NCBI GenBank assembly: GCA_900552255.1
Contig: URZF01000071.1
Span: 1 to 7,469 of the forward strand
DNA: 7,469 nucleotides
Reading direction: 5' to 3'
Source of the DNA: an uncultured Eubacteriales bacterium
GTDB taxonomy: Bacteria > Bacillota > Clostridia > Oscillospirales > CAG-272
Within the stretch, counting starts at the first letter, position 1; each line of letters starts with the position of its first letter. Under the pieces are notes generated by a model. That model did no database searches. It saw only the letters and a list, made by a program, of their open reading frames with translations, and had not been told where the DNA came from. Positions 1 through 6,755 of the stretch are shown here, piece by piece. A program made the position numbers and the translations under genes.

Positions 1-96
1 ATAAAGAACTATATCTTAGTCATGCTTTAACATTTTCAAAACCAACCATGATGCGCGGAGCCGGTCGCTCTCATACCGGCCGGAACGGAGAATATA

Positions 97-648
97 ATGA
101 AATTCAAAGAATTTTGGAAAACCTATAGCCGTGAGGTCGCAAAGCTCTTGACAACACATTTCGCCCTCGCCATCTTCAGCATTCTTTCCACCTCCGCCTT
201 TTTGCTGATACAAACGGAAAGCACAAAAAATCTGCTCTGCGTGCTGATCTGTGTGCTCGTCTTTATCTTCTATTATTACCTTGTCCGCACGCAGATGTGG
301 AATTTAGGTGCCCGAGACAGACTCACAGCCAACGGCGGACGCATGAAGCTAAATCGGCTCACGGGGCTCTACCTCGGGCTCTTGGCTTCGATCCCAAGCT
401 TTATCGTCAACATCATATATCTTGTCAGCTACACCTATCGGGATTACGCCTCCTTTCAGACGCTCCATTCCGTATTCGCCTGCATCGAATTGATTTGGGA
501 TGCGCAGGCCATGGGACTGCGCCTTGCGACCGGCTCCCCGTACGCTTATCTCACAGCCTCCATCCTGCCCGCGCTGTTCGCTGGACTTGCCTATTTTCTC
601 GGTACTAACGAATGGAGCCTGTTCGGCCATAAAAAGACCGAAAACTAA
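97..648 (+). CDS. Multi-pass membrane protein of unknown function
   Basis: I do not recognise a characterised family. The 183-residue product starts with a short basic, amphipathic N-terminus. Hydrophobic segments suited to membrane helices lie at about residues 19-38, 45-64, 87-111 and 150-169, and a weaker one at about 120-137. The loop at about 65-87 is rich in Arg and Lys, and the tail after residue 175 is short and basic, so both are probably cytoplasmic. No catalytic or metal-binding motif is visible. The ATG is supported by GGAG at 87-90 with a 6-nt spacer. The gene ends 83 nt before the amidase, with a terminator-like hairpin between them, so it may be its own transcription unit. I saw no convincing promoter in bases 1-90. 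The coding call is firm because hydrophobic blocks and conserved-looking polar loops alternate. The function is open; a small accessory or transport-related membrane protein is only a guess. Confidence 0.8.
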   Translation: MKFKEFWKTYSREVAKLLTTHFALAIFSILSTSAFLLIQTESTKNLLCVLICVLVFIFYYYLVRTQMWNLGARDRLTANGGRMKLNRLTGLYLGLLASIPSFIVNIIYLVSYTYRDYASFQTLHSVFACIELIWDAQAMGLRLATGSPYAYLTASILPALFAGLAYFLGTNEWSLFGHKKTEN

Positions 649-691
649 TCAAAACGAAAAAGGAATTTTTCAAAAGAGAAACATAACCCGC

Positions 692-742
692 CCGCCGTTT
701 TCATATATCTAAAATAAATACGGAAACGGCGGTGAGTTTTTT
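692..742 (+). terminator. GC-rich hairpin plus T-run, overlapping the amidase start
   Basis: The arms CCGCCGTTT (692-700) and AAACGGCGG (724-732) pair perfectly over 9 bp around an AT-rich loop of 23 nt. A run of six T follows at 737-742 after TGAG. This is the shape of an intrinsic terminator for the upstream membrane-protein gene, though the loop is long and the T-run starts 4 nt after the stem. The last base of the 3' arm is the first base of the GTG start proposed for the amidase. The same structure could therefore act as an attenuator or hide the translation start. Which role it plays cannot be decided from sequence alone. Confidence 0.5.
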
Positions 743-1484
743 GTCACATCATACAACGAAAAAATCGATATTCTTTTTTCTGAAATTCTCTGTATTCTCC
801 CTCTTTTTTATCGCGGTAGCCCTTCTCGTCGGAAACAGGATCGGCGTGGACGACCTCAAAACCCAGACGACAGGAGCGCAGGGAGAGGAAAAAGCCTTCA
901 CCATCGTCATCGACGCCGGCCACGGCGGACGCGACGGCGGCGCTTCGGCGGACGACGACGGCACACTGGAAAAGGATCTCAACCTCGCGGTGGCGATGAA
1001 GCTTGCCGCACTCATGAAAACGGCGGACGTCAACGTCGTCGTGACAAGAGACTCGGATATCGAGCTCGCCGACCCATCCTCCAAGCACAAAAAGCTGGAT
1101 GATCTGAACGCGCGCATCGCGATCGCAAGCGAAAATGAAAATTCCATCCTCGTCAGCATCCATATGAACAAATTCCCGGTGTCCAAATACAGCGGGCTTC
1201 AAGTATATTACTCCGGCAACAACGAAGGCAGCAAAGCGCTTGCGGATATGATCCAAAACGGCGCCGCCGCCAATCTCGACGAGAAAAACTCCAGAAAAAC
1301 AAAACCGGCGGGGGATTCCATCTATCTTCTTTCCCATCTTCAGATTCCCGCCGTGCTTGTCGAATGCGGCTTTCTTTCCAACTATGAAGAAAAAGAGCTG
1401 CTCAAGACCGACGAATACCAAATGAAGCTCGCCATGAGCATCTATACCTCGGTTATCGAATACATCAGCGAAGACAACAAGTGA
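732..1484 (+). CDS. cwlD: N-acetylmuramoyl-L-alanine amidase, CwlD-like (Amidase_3)
   Basis: This is a zinc amidase that cleaves the bond between N-acetylmuramic acid and L-alanine in peptidoglycan. In spore formers CwlD does this as part of making muramic delta-lactam in the cortex. The 250-residue product has a basic N-terminus and one hydrophobic segment (about 12-34) that would anchor it or act as an uncleaved signal. The Amidase_3 domain follows from about residue 57. Visible motifs are DAGHGG (His64), the glutamate of TLEKDLNL (Glu80), SIHMN (His144) and VECGFLSN (catalytic Glu211), so the metal site looks complete. Length and the single N-terminal anchor fit CwlD, but other small Amidase_3 enzymes look alike, so the symbol is less certain than the family. 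The start is awkward: GTG at 732 lies at the end of a hairpin with only a weak GGAAA upstream, and TTG at 741 has GGTGAG just before it. RadA follows after 18 nt, probably in the same operon. Confidence 0.88.
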   Translation: MSFLSHHTTKKSIFFFLKFSVFSLFFIAVALLVGNRIGVDDLKTQTTGAQGEEKAFTIVIDAGHGGRDGGASADDDGTLEKDLNLAVAMKLAALMKTADVNVVVTRDSDIELADPSSKHKKLDDLNARIAIASENENSILVSIHMNKFPVSKYSGLQVYYSGNNEGSKALADMIQNGAAANLDEKNSRKTKPAGDSIYLLSHLQIPAVLVECGFLSNYEEKELLKTDEYQMKLAMSIYTSVIEYISEDNK

Positions 1485-1502
1485 CGAAAGGCAAAAAAAC
1501 GG

Positions 1503-2903
1503 ATGAAAAAAACAAAAACCGTCTATGTATGCAGCGAATGCGATTATCAAAGCGCAAAATGGCTGGGACGCTGTCCCGGCTGCGGAAGCTGGAATACCTT
1601 TACAGAGGAGACCTATGAAAGCGAGAGCTCGGCGCCTGCATCGTCCGGCGCATCCCGAAGGCAGACCATGCTGGTACGCAGCGCCGGCGATACCGAACCG
1701 CAGCCGCTCACCTCAGACGATCTGCCGGAATATCTGCGGCGTTCGACCGGGATCGGCGAATTCGACCGAGTTCTCGGCGGCGGACTTGTGGAGGGCTCCG
1801 TCGTGCTGCTTTCCGGCGAGCCCGGAATCGGCAAATCCACGCTGCTCCTGCAAATCTGCGCGAGCCTTGCCGAGGACAGAACGGTTCTCTATGTTTCAGG
1901 CGAAGAATCGGCCGCGCAGATCTCCCTGCGCGCCAAAAGGCTCGGCATCAAGGGCGGAGGCATCTATCTTCTGACGGAAACGAACGCGGAAAAAATCCTT
2001 TCCCATGCAAAAAAGCTTGCGCCGGACATCATCATCGTGGATTCCATTCAAACGATGTATCACAGCGAAAGCAACACCATCCCGGGCAGCGTGACGCAGA
2101 TACGGGAGTGCGCGGGCGTATTCATCAACAAGGCGAAAACGGACGGCACCTCCGTGATTCTCGTCGGGCATGTCAATAAGGAAGGCAGCATCGCGGGCCC
2201 GAAGGTGCTCGAACACATGGTCGACACTGTGCTGTATTTCGAAGGAGAAAGCCGGCAGAACTGCCGCGTGATCCGCGCGATCAAGAACCGCTTCGGCTCC
2301 ACCAACGAGCTCGGCGTATTTGAAATGACCGATGCGGGGCTGCGCGAGGTGGAAAGCCCCTCGGAGCTGCTGCTGGCCGACCGTCCCGAGGGCGTATCCG
2401 GCAACTGTGCCGTGTGCGTAATCGAGGGGACGCGGCCGCTCGTTGCGGAAATCCAGGCGCTTGCGACCTCGACGGTATTTCCCTCTCCAAGGCGTATGTC
2501 CACCGGTATCGACTACAACCGGGTATCGCTCATCCTCGCCGTCCTTGAAAAACGGCTGGGACTGCGCTTCTCCTCCTCCGATGTGTATATCAACGTCATC
2601 GGCGGCATCAAGATCGAAGAAACCGCCTCCGACGCCGGCATGGCGCTCGCCATGATATCGAGCATTCGGGATATCCCCGTACCGGACGACGTCATGTGCA
2701 TCGGGGAGCTTGGACTCTCCGGTGAAATACGCGCCGTATCCCGCGTGGAACAGCGTGTGCGCGAGGGCGAACGGCTGGGTTTTGCCAAAATCGCTGTTCC
2801 AAGCCGGAATTTAAACAAAACCGAGCTGAAAACAAGGTCCGGGACCATTCTTGTTCCCGTGAAAACGGTATTCGATCTCCTGCCTTTGTTAAAACAAAAA
2901 TAA
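1503..2903 (+). CDS. radA: DNA repair protein RadA (Sms)
   Basis: RadA is a RecA-like ATPase and helicase that helps branch migration and processing of recombination intermediates during DNA repair. At 466 residues it has the usual family length and all the expected parts. The N-terminal C4 zinc finger is Cys10, Cys13, Cys24 and Cys27. The Walker A motif GEPGIGKST is at 105-113 and Walker B DIIIVDS at 175-181. The RadA-specific KNRFGS motif is at 261-266. A Lon-protease-like C-terminal domain spans about 290-460, with GGIKIEE at 367-373. In VGHVNKEG (221-228) an Asn stands where I recall Thr being usual; this is a mild variant. ATG at 1503 is preceded by AAAGG at 1487-1491 with a rather long 11-nt spacer, and starting there keeps the zinc finger intact. 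The gene lies 18 nt after the amidase and is followed within 6 nt by a terminator, so it is the last gene of its unit; neither clpC nor disA adjoins it here. Confidence 0.97.
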   Translation: MKKTKTVYVCSECDYQSAKWLGRCPGCGSWNTFTEETYESESSAPASSGASRRQTMLVRSAGDTEPQPLTSDDLPEYLRRSTGIGEFDRVLGGGLVEGSVVLLSGEPGIGKSTLLLQICASLAEDRTVLYVSGEESAAQISLRAKRLGIKGGGIYLLTETNAEKILSHAKKLAPDIIIVDSIQTMYHSESNTIPGSVTQIRECAGVFINKAKTDGTSVILVGHVNKEGSIAGPKVLEHMVDTVLYFEGESRQNCRVIRAIKNRFGSTNELGVFEMTDAGLREVESPSELLLADRPEGVSGNCAVCVIEGTRPLVAEIQALATSTVFPSPRRMSTGIDYNRVSLILAVLEKRLGLRFSSSDVYINVIGGIKIEETASDAGMALAMISSIRDIPVPDDVMCIGELGLSGEIRAVSRVEQRVREGERLGFAKIAVPSRNLNKTELKTRSGTILVPVKTVFDLLPLLKQK

Positions 2904-2908
2904 AATAC

Positions 2909-2949
2909 CGCAGGATTCCCCATTTCATCATGAGGGATCCTGCGTTTTT
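2909..2949. terminator. Intrinsic terminator between convergent radA and GH20 genes
   Basis: A stem of up to 15 pairs forms between 2909-2923 and 2930-2944. Its outer 8 bp (CGCAGGAT with ATCCTGCG) are perfect; further in there is one G-U wobble and one mismatch. TTTTT follows at 2945-2949, a good terminator for radA on the + strand. The left flank is A-rich (2891-2907), so the opposite strand has a U-rich tail after the same stem. The hairpin can therefore also end the GH20 transcript, whose stop codon is at 2985-2987. The gap between the two genes is only 81 nt and this structure fills half of it. Confidence 0.8.
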
Positions 2950-2984
2950 ATTGGAATTTATAAATGGAAACAAAGAATCCGCCA

Positions 2985-4577
2985 TTAGACAACACATGCC
3001 GTAACCATCTCGCGCCAATAAGGGACATTTCCCCCGTCGTTCGGCAGCACCGCCTCGGAAAGCTCCTCGATCCCATCGATCTCTCCGTCGCAAAAGGCGA
3101 GAAGTCTCTCCCGACAGCTTTTGACACGCTGCATCAGCCCCCCAAGCCTTGCGTCCTGTATTTCAAAGCCGTAGGTCTTATTGACCGTATACCACTGTGT
3201 GCGAAACGCCCGATAAAAAGCGTCCAGCCGCGACAAAAGCGCCGTGTACTCATTCTCGGCAAGACGCCGCAGACCGCTCTTGTCTCCCGCCGCATAAAGC
3301 GAGCGCGTCTTGTCCGCAAGATCAAATTTGATCGCCAGCGCGTCGCAAAGACAAGCCATCGAATCAAACAGATACCGGAACGCATGTCCCTCTTCCGCCC
3401 GGCGATGCAGACGCTCGGCATATTCACGGTAAACGCTTCCGTCCGCGCCCTCGGCGTTGAGACTCAGAATCGCAAGGAAGCAATCGTCGTATAGGCGATT
3501 TTTGCTGTAATTCGCAGAGCCGACCATCTTATCCTCGCCAAAAATATGGTTGGGAAGATCCAATTCCAGAAAAGCGTCGTATTCTTCCCCGACGATCGCG
3601 CGGAATTTTTCCTTCATTTCCGCCTCCGACATCCCCTCGGCGACGGCCGCGGCGTGCATCAGCGCCGGAAGCGCCGAAAAATATGGGCATTCGCCGCCGT
3701 CGTCACCCCACATCGTGAAAAATACATGACGGATCCCATGGCGGACACAGGCCGGGATCGCAAGCTCGTTGCGGCGAATACTGAGTCGGGAATGCGGTGC
3801 AAAGCCGCCCCACACCCATGCGCCTCCCGCAAACCAAACCTTATCGGAAAGCTTCTTCGAGGAGAGAATCATGTGATCATAAAATTCAGCCGTATCTGCA
3901 TAATAATCCCAATACACCATCGTGACATCCGCCGGGACCTTTTCGACAACCTCCTGCGGGAAATCAAGCTCACGGTCGATAAAATAGCCGCCGTGGGCAA
4001 GACGGAAAAACATATCCTCCCACATCATCGGCTCATAGCCGTGCTTACGGGCGATTTCGCAAACCTTATTCAAATGCCGGAGCAAAAGCTCATATCGGTC
4101 ACAGAAACCGTGCTCGTCCAAGTATCTGCCAAGCCCCACGCGATGCGCCTCATCCATCCCGATGTGGATCCGACGGGAACGGAAGCAGGTCGAAAGAGAT
4201 GCAAACATATGGTCGATCAGCTCATAAGTTCTGTCGTTATCCAAAAGAAGAATATCGTCACAGTCCTGAATCCGCCGGTATTCGCGCCAGCGGAACGCCG
4301 CATTCAGATGTGCCAGCGTTTGAACGCACGGAACAAGCTCGATCCCGACGGACGCCGCATATTCGTCGAGCTCGCGCAGCTCCGAGGTCGAATAACGGCC
4401 GCGCTTATAGCCGAAATACGGCTCGTTTTCCACCTCATACGTATCCTCGGTATAGAGCATCGCCAAATTGTATCCCATTTGGGATAGGATATCAAAAAAA
4501 CGCTTCAAGCCCGCCACATTCGGCACCGCGTTGCGGGAACAATCGATCATGACGCCAAACGAATCAAAATTTTTCAT
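2985..4577 (-). CDS. Glycoside hydrolase family 20, beta-N-acetylhexosaminidase (GcnA-like)
   Basis: Family 20 enzymes release terminal beta-linked N-acetylglucosamine or N-acetylgalactosamine by substrate-assisted catalysis. The (beta/alpha)8 domain starts almost at the N-terminus (FGVMIDCSRN at 7-16). It carries MLYTEDTYEV (40-49), PYFGYKRGRYS (53-63), PCVQTLAHL (83-91) and the catalytic Asp-Glu pair in HIGMDEA (138-144; Asp142, Glu143). MMWEDMF (184-190), GGAWVWGGFAP (251-261) and FFTMWGDDGGE (286-296) supply the aromatic and polar residues expected around the sugar. About 200 mainly helical residues follow. No signal peptide is visible, so the enzyme should act in the cytoplasm on imported oligosaccharides, as in GcnA-type enzymes with the domain at the N-terminus. 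ATG at 4577 has AAGAGG at 4585-4590, 7 nt away, and a near-consensus promoter gives a short leader. It is transcribed alone, since terminators stand on both sides. The exact substrate is not readable from the sequence. Confidence 0.92.
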   Translation of the reverse strand: MKNFDSFGVMIDCSRNAVPNVAGLKRFFDILSQMGYNLAMLYTEDTYEVENEPYFGYKRGRYSTSELRELDEYAASVGIELVPCVQTLAHLNAAFRWREYRRIQDCDDILLLDNDRTYELIDHMFASLSTCFRSRRIHIGMDEAHRVGLGRYLDEHGFCDRYELLLRHLNKVCEIARKHGYEPMMWEDMFFRLAHGGYFIDRELDFPQEVVEKVPADVTMVYWDYYADTAEFYDHMILSSKKLSDKVWFAGGAWVWGGFAPHSRLSIRRNELAIPACVRHGIRHVFFTMWGDDGGECPYFSALPALMHAAAVAEGMSEAEMKEKFRAIVGEEYDAFLELDLPNHIFGEDKMVGSANYSKNRLYDDCFLAILSLNAEGADGSVYREYAERLHRRAEEGHAFRYLFDSMACLCDALAIKFDLADKTRSLYAAGDKSGLRRLAENEYTALLSRLDAFYRAFRTQWYTVNKTYGFEIQDARLGGLMQRVKSCRERLLAFCDGEIDGIEELSEAVLPNDGGNVPYWREMVTACVV

Positions 4578-4609
4578 ACCTCAGCCTCTTCCTAAAATTT
4601 TCATTCACA

Positions 4610-4638
4610 AGTATAACAGAGTCTCCTAAAAATGTCAA
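4610..4638 (-). promoter_or_regulatory. Sigma-A promoter of the GH20 gene
   Basis: Reading the minus strand, a perfect -35 box TTGACA (4633-4638) is followed by a 17-nt spacer and the -10 box TATACT (4610-4615, five of six matches to TATAAT). Transcription would begin near 4603, giving a leader of about 25 nt that contains the Shine-Dalgarno AAGAGG before the ATG at 4577. I see no clear operator palindrome overlapping it. Box sequences, spacing and position all agree, so this is the best-supported promoter in the window. Confidence 0.88.
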
Positions 4639-4682
4639 CGGAAAAAGGTCGTTCCTGCCAAATATGTTTTCTTCCCGCAGAC

Positions 4683-4717
4683 GAAGAAAAACCGAAGCGG
4701 TATCCCGCTCCGGTTTT
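4683..4717 (-). terminator. Intrinsic terminator of the M6-like protease gene
   Basis: On the minus strand a 13-bp stem forms between 4705-4717 and 4688-4700 around a GATA loop. It has a single G-U wobble and is followed by a T-rich tail (TTTCTT) at 4683-4688. Read on the plus strand the same position would be an A-C mismatch, so the structure is better suited to minus-strand transcription. It begins 24 nt after the protease stop codon and separates that gene from the GH20 promoter. Confidence 0.88.
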
Positions 4718-4741
4718 CATAAGCTTGCGCAATCTCAAATA

Positions 4742-6748
4742 TTATTCCTTTTTCTTCTTGACCACGACAAGAACCACAACTACAACGATCACAACAACCA
4801 CGGCAACGATAGCTACAATCGCGCCGGTGGAAAGACCGGACGGGTCCTCTTCGTTAGAAGTCGTTGTGCCCGCCGTATCCGCCGTCGTCTCCTCAGGCGT
4901 GGTAACGGGAGGATCCGTCTCCTCCGGAACGTCGTCTTCATATTTCGCGTAAATCGTGACGGCATCCGTGGAATCGACCGTCTTGGAGAAATCAAACAGC
5001 GTCGTGCAGGCTTCGTCCGCATACCAAACGACCTTCTTGCCCTCCTGCGCCGTCACCACCGGTTCACGGAAGGTTTCGCCGACCGCAGCATATCCCGCCG
5101 GATTGACCTTGTCGTTGACAAGCGTCGCGCCCTTGACGATCAGCTGTGCCGCTTTATCGGCCTCTACCCACTTCGCGTAAAGAACCACCTCTCCCGCCTC
5201 GCTGGGATTGGAAACCTCATAATATTGAGTAAGCTCCAGATCCGTATACCAGCCGGCAAACACATAACCCTCTTTGTTCATCGGGAATTTTACGACGATC
5301 GGTTCGCCGACGGAAACCTTCTGCTCAAAGGCTTTGTCGTTCTCCGTCAATCCGCGGAAGAAAGAAACAAGGCAGACCGAGGGATCGACGGGATTCTTTG
5401 TGGTAGCATCGCTGTCATAATAGAAATCGCCTTCTTCAAAATGATAAACCACTCGCGTATAATAAAACGTTTTGGATGTCAAGCCGTCAAATATGCCGGC
5501 ATATTTCCCGTCCGCATCCGTCTGAACGTCGATCGATCTCAAGATGTTGGAATAATCATATTTATCGGAAATCTGCAGGGTGACACCCGTCAGTGTCTGT
5601 CCCTTGGTATCCGTGATCTGCCCTCTCATCGTCAGACTGTCCGATGTTACGACAGTGCCTCTCGCATCGGTCGGGAAATCTGCCGTTTTCGTGCCGGTAA
5701 CCTTGATTTTCATCTCGTGTCCGGCATCCGACAGAATTTCGATTTTCAGCTGGAAGAAGTCATTCCAAACCTCACCGAGCGTAGTATGCCAAGTCCCGCT
5801 CCACGGGAACGCATAATCCTCGCAGTTAAAGACCTGTCCTTTCACGCCGAATACACCGGAATTTGCCGGGAAAACAAGGTCAGCGCCTTCCTTTCTCGGC
5901 GCAAGTGCGGCAACGCCGATATCGGCGCCGTCGTTGCCTCCGCTGCCAAACAGCGTAGCGTAGTTTTCGTCGACATGCCAGATGATGATGCCCCTCGTTC
6001 CGTCATAATTCGTCTCACTGTCAAAATGAGCCGAACTGTTGTCGAAATAACGGTTTTCAATCAGATAATATTCGTTGGGATTCGGTGTTTCGATCTTCAG
6101 TATGTTGTATTTTCCCTCCGTGCTCTGACGGGAATAAAGCGTATACTCTCCGTCGGCAATCGTTGTGCTGGGATAGAAATTCAGCGCGGTCAAATGAAAC
6201 GGATCAAGATAGGAGGGACTTTCTCCCGTGGCCTCTCCCGTATTTTTACCGGCAGAACCGTTGCCGGCCATGACGGAAACCTTGCCGGCCGGAGAGTTGG
6301 CGCCGCCCCAGCTCTTGCTGGTATAGAGGTCAACCGTTCCAAGATAGTGGGCAAGCTCGTGGCAGAAGGTGCCAACCGTCAGCGGTGTCGTGTCGCTCAT
6401 CATTTCACCGACCTTGATATAGCCGCCCGACATGGAGACTCCGCCCGCAGTCAACGTGGAGCCTATATAAAAAGCGTGATTGTTGGGAGTTTTGGTCGAA
6501 CGTGTCGCCTCATAACCCGCGCAGATAAAGGCAATTGCGAGCTCGTCTTTTTCCACCGATCCGCTTCCGTCGACGTCAAAGGATTTAAAATCCACGAATT
6601 CAGCGGCGGCGGCAATGGCCGCGCCGACCTCGCCGCGGTTTGTCCCGCCCGGATGATTTGTATTGACTGTCACCTCGACGATACCGTCGTTCGCCACGTT
6701 TTTATGGCTTGCATCCACATAATTTTCCGCAGCCGGCACAAAACCGTC
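4742..6748 (-). CDS. M6-like (immune inhibitor A-type) surface metalloprotease, N-terminus missing
   Basis: This is a secreted, membrane-anchored zinc protease fragment. Residues below are counted from a GTG at 6739, which is unlikely to be the real start; the frame opens 3 codons further up after a stop at 6749-6751. An EF-hand-like calcium loop DVDGSGSVEKDE is at 55-66. The extended zinc motif HELAHYLGTVD is at 127-137, a likely Met-turn (VMAGN) at 156-160, and the M6-typical GIIIWHVDEN at 250-259. A beta-rich, possibly Fn3-like segment follows (about 360-445). Two Listeria-Bacteroides (Flg_new) repeats lie at about 472-524 and 543-599. Next come a Thr/Glu/Pro-rich stalk (601-633), a Val-rich membrane helix (640-660) and a KKKKE tail. 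No LPXTG is present. Signal peptide, propeptide and the first part of the catalytic domain are absent, because the gene is cut at the join near 6745. A strong terminator follows the stop. Family call is firm; substrate is unknown. Confidence 0.88.
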   Translation of the reverse strand, partial: DGFVPAAENYVDASHKNVANDGIVEVTVNTNHPGGTNRGEVGAAIAAAAEFVDFKSFDVDGSGSVEKDELAIAFICAGYEATRSTKTPNNHAFYIGSTLTAGGVSMSGGYIKVGEMMSDTTPLTVGTFCHELAHYLGTVDLYTSKSWGGANSPAGKVSVMAGNGSAGKNTGEATGESPSYLDPFHLTALNFYPSTTIADGEYTLYSRQSTEGKYNILKIETPNPNEYYLIENRYFDNSSAHFDSETNYDGTRGIIIWHVDENYATLFGSGGNDGADIGVAALAPRKEGADLVFPANSGVFGVKGQVFNCEDYAFPWSGTWHTTLGEVWNDFFQLKIEILSDAGHEMKIKVTGTKTADFPTDARGTVVTSDSLTMRGQITDTKGQTLTGVTLQISDKYDYSNILRSIDVQTDADGKYAGIFDGLTSKTFYYTRVVYHFEEGDFYYDSDATTKNPVDPSVCLVSFFRGLTENDKAFEQKVSVGEPIVVKFPMNKEGYVFAGWYTDLELTQYYEVSNPSEAGEVVLYAKWVEADKAAQLIVKGATLVNDKVNPAGYAAVGETFREPVVTAQEGKKVVWYADEACTTLFDFSKTVDSTDAVTIYAKYEDDVPEETDPPVTTPEETTADTAGTTTSNEEDPSGLSTGAIVAIVAVVVVIVVVVVLVVVKKKKE
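4760..4822 (-). repeat. Low-complexity valine-codon tract (C-terminal anchor)
   Basis: These bases encode residues 640-660 of the protease. Of residues 641-660, 14 are valine and the rest are Ile, Ala or Leu; KKKKE follows directly. The DNA is a run of GTN codons on the minus strand, which makes it nearly repetitive. It serves as a membrane-spanning stop-transfer helix with a positive-inside tail. Confidence 0.75.
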
Positions 6749-6755
6749 CTACCGA
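6740..6755. other. Junction of two truncated, unrelated genes (probable chimera point)
   Basis: Left of this point the minus strand encodes the interior of an M6-like protease, homologous-looking as far as about 6742. Right of it the plus strand encodes the interior of a U32 peptidase from about 6750. Both proteins lack their N-terminal parts, there is no intergenic DNA, promoter or Shine-Dalgarno site, and codon preference changes. No terminal inverted repeat or insertion-sequence end is visible at the point. A chimeric assembly or clone is the simplest reading; a real inversion or deletion breakpoint is the alternative. Confidence 0.75.

Noticed and set aside
93..98. Perfect TATAAT hexamer as a -10 box
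   Set aside because: It overlaps the ATG at 97 and the spacer after the Shine-Dalgarno site, and no -35 box stands 17 nt upstream.
744..1550. A 268-codon minus-strand frame opposite the amidase
   Set aside because: The plus strand encodes the complete Amidase_3 motifs. The minus-strand product has repeated Val/Gly/Asp stretches typical of antisense to GC-rich codons and spans two genes.
4471..4486. 16-nt palindrome (7-nt arms) as a possible operator
   Set aside because: It lies inside the GH20 coding region and encodes a stretch (SQMGYN) that looks conserved in the family, so the symmetry is probably incidental.
3546..4487. A 313-codon open frame on the plus strand, opposite the GH20 gene
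   Set aside because: The GH20 frame on the minus strand has the catalytic motif, a good Shine-Dalgarno site and a promoter. The plus-strand frame has none of these and is a by-product of codon bias.
6739..6739. GTG at 6739 as the genuine protease start
   Set aside because: It has no Shine-Dalgarno site, no signal peptide follows, and the sequence after it already looks like the interior of an M6 catalytic domain.
6740..6755. Insertion-sequence or integron boundary at the gene junction
   Set aside because: No inverted repeat, direct repeat, attachment-like core or transposase/integrase sequence is visible on either side; the flanks are ordinary gene interiors.
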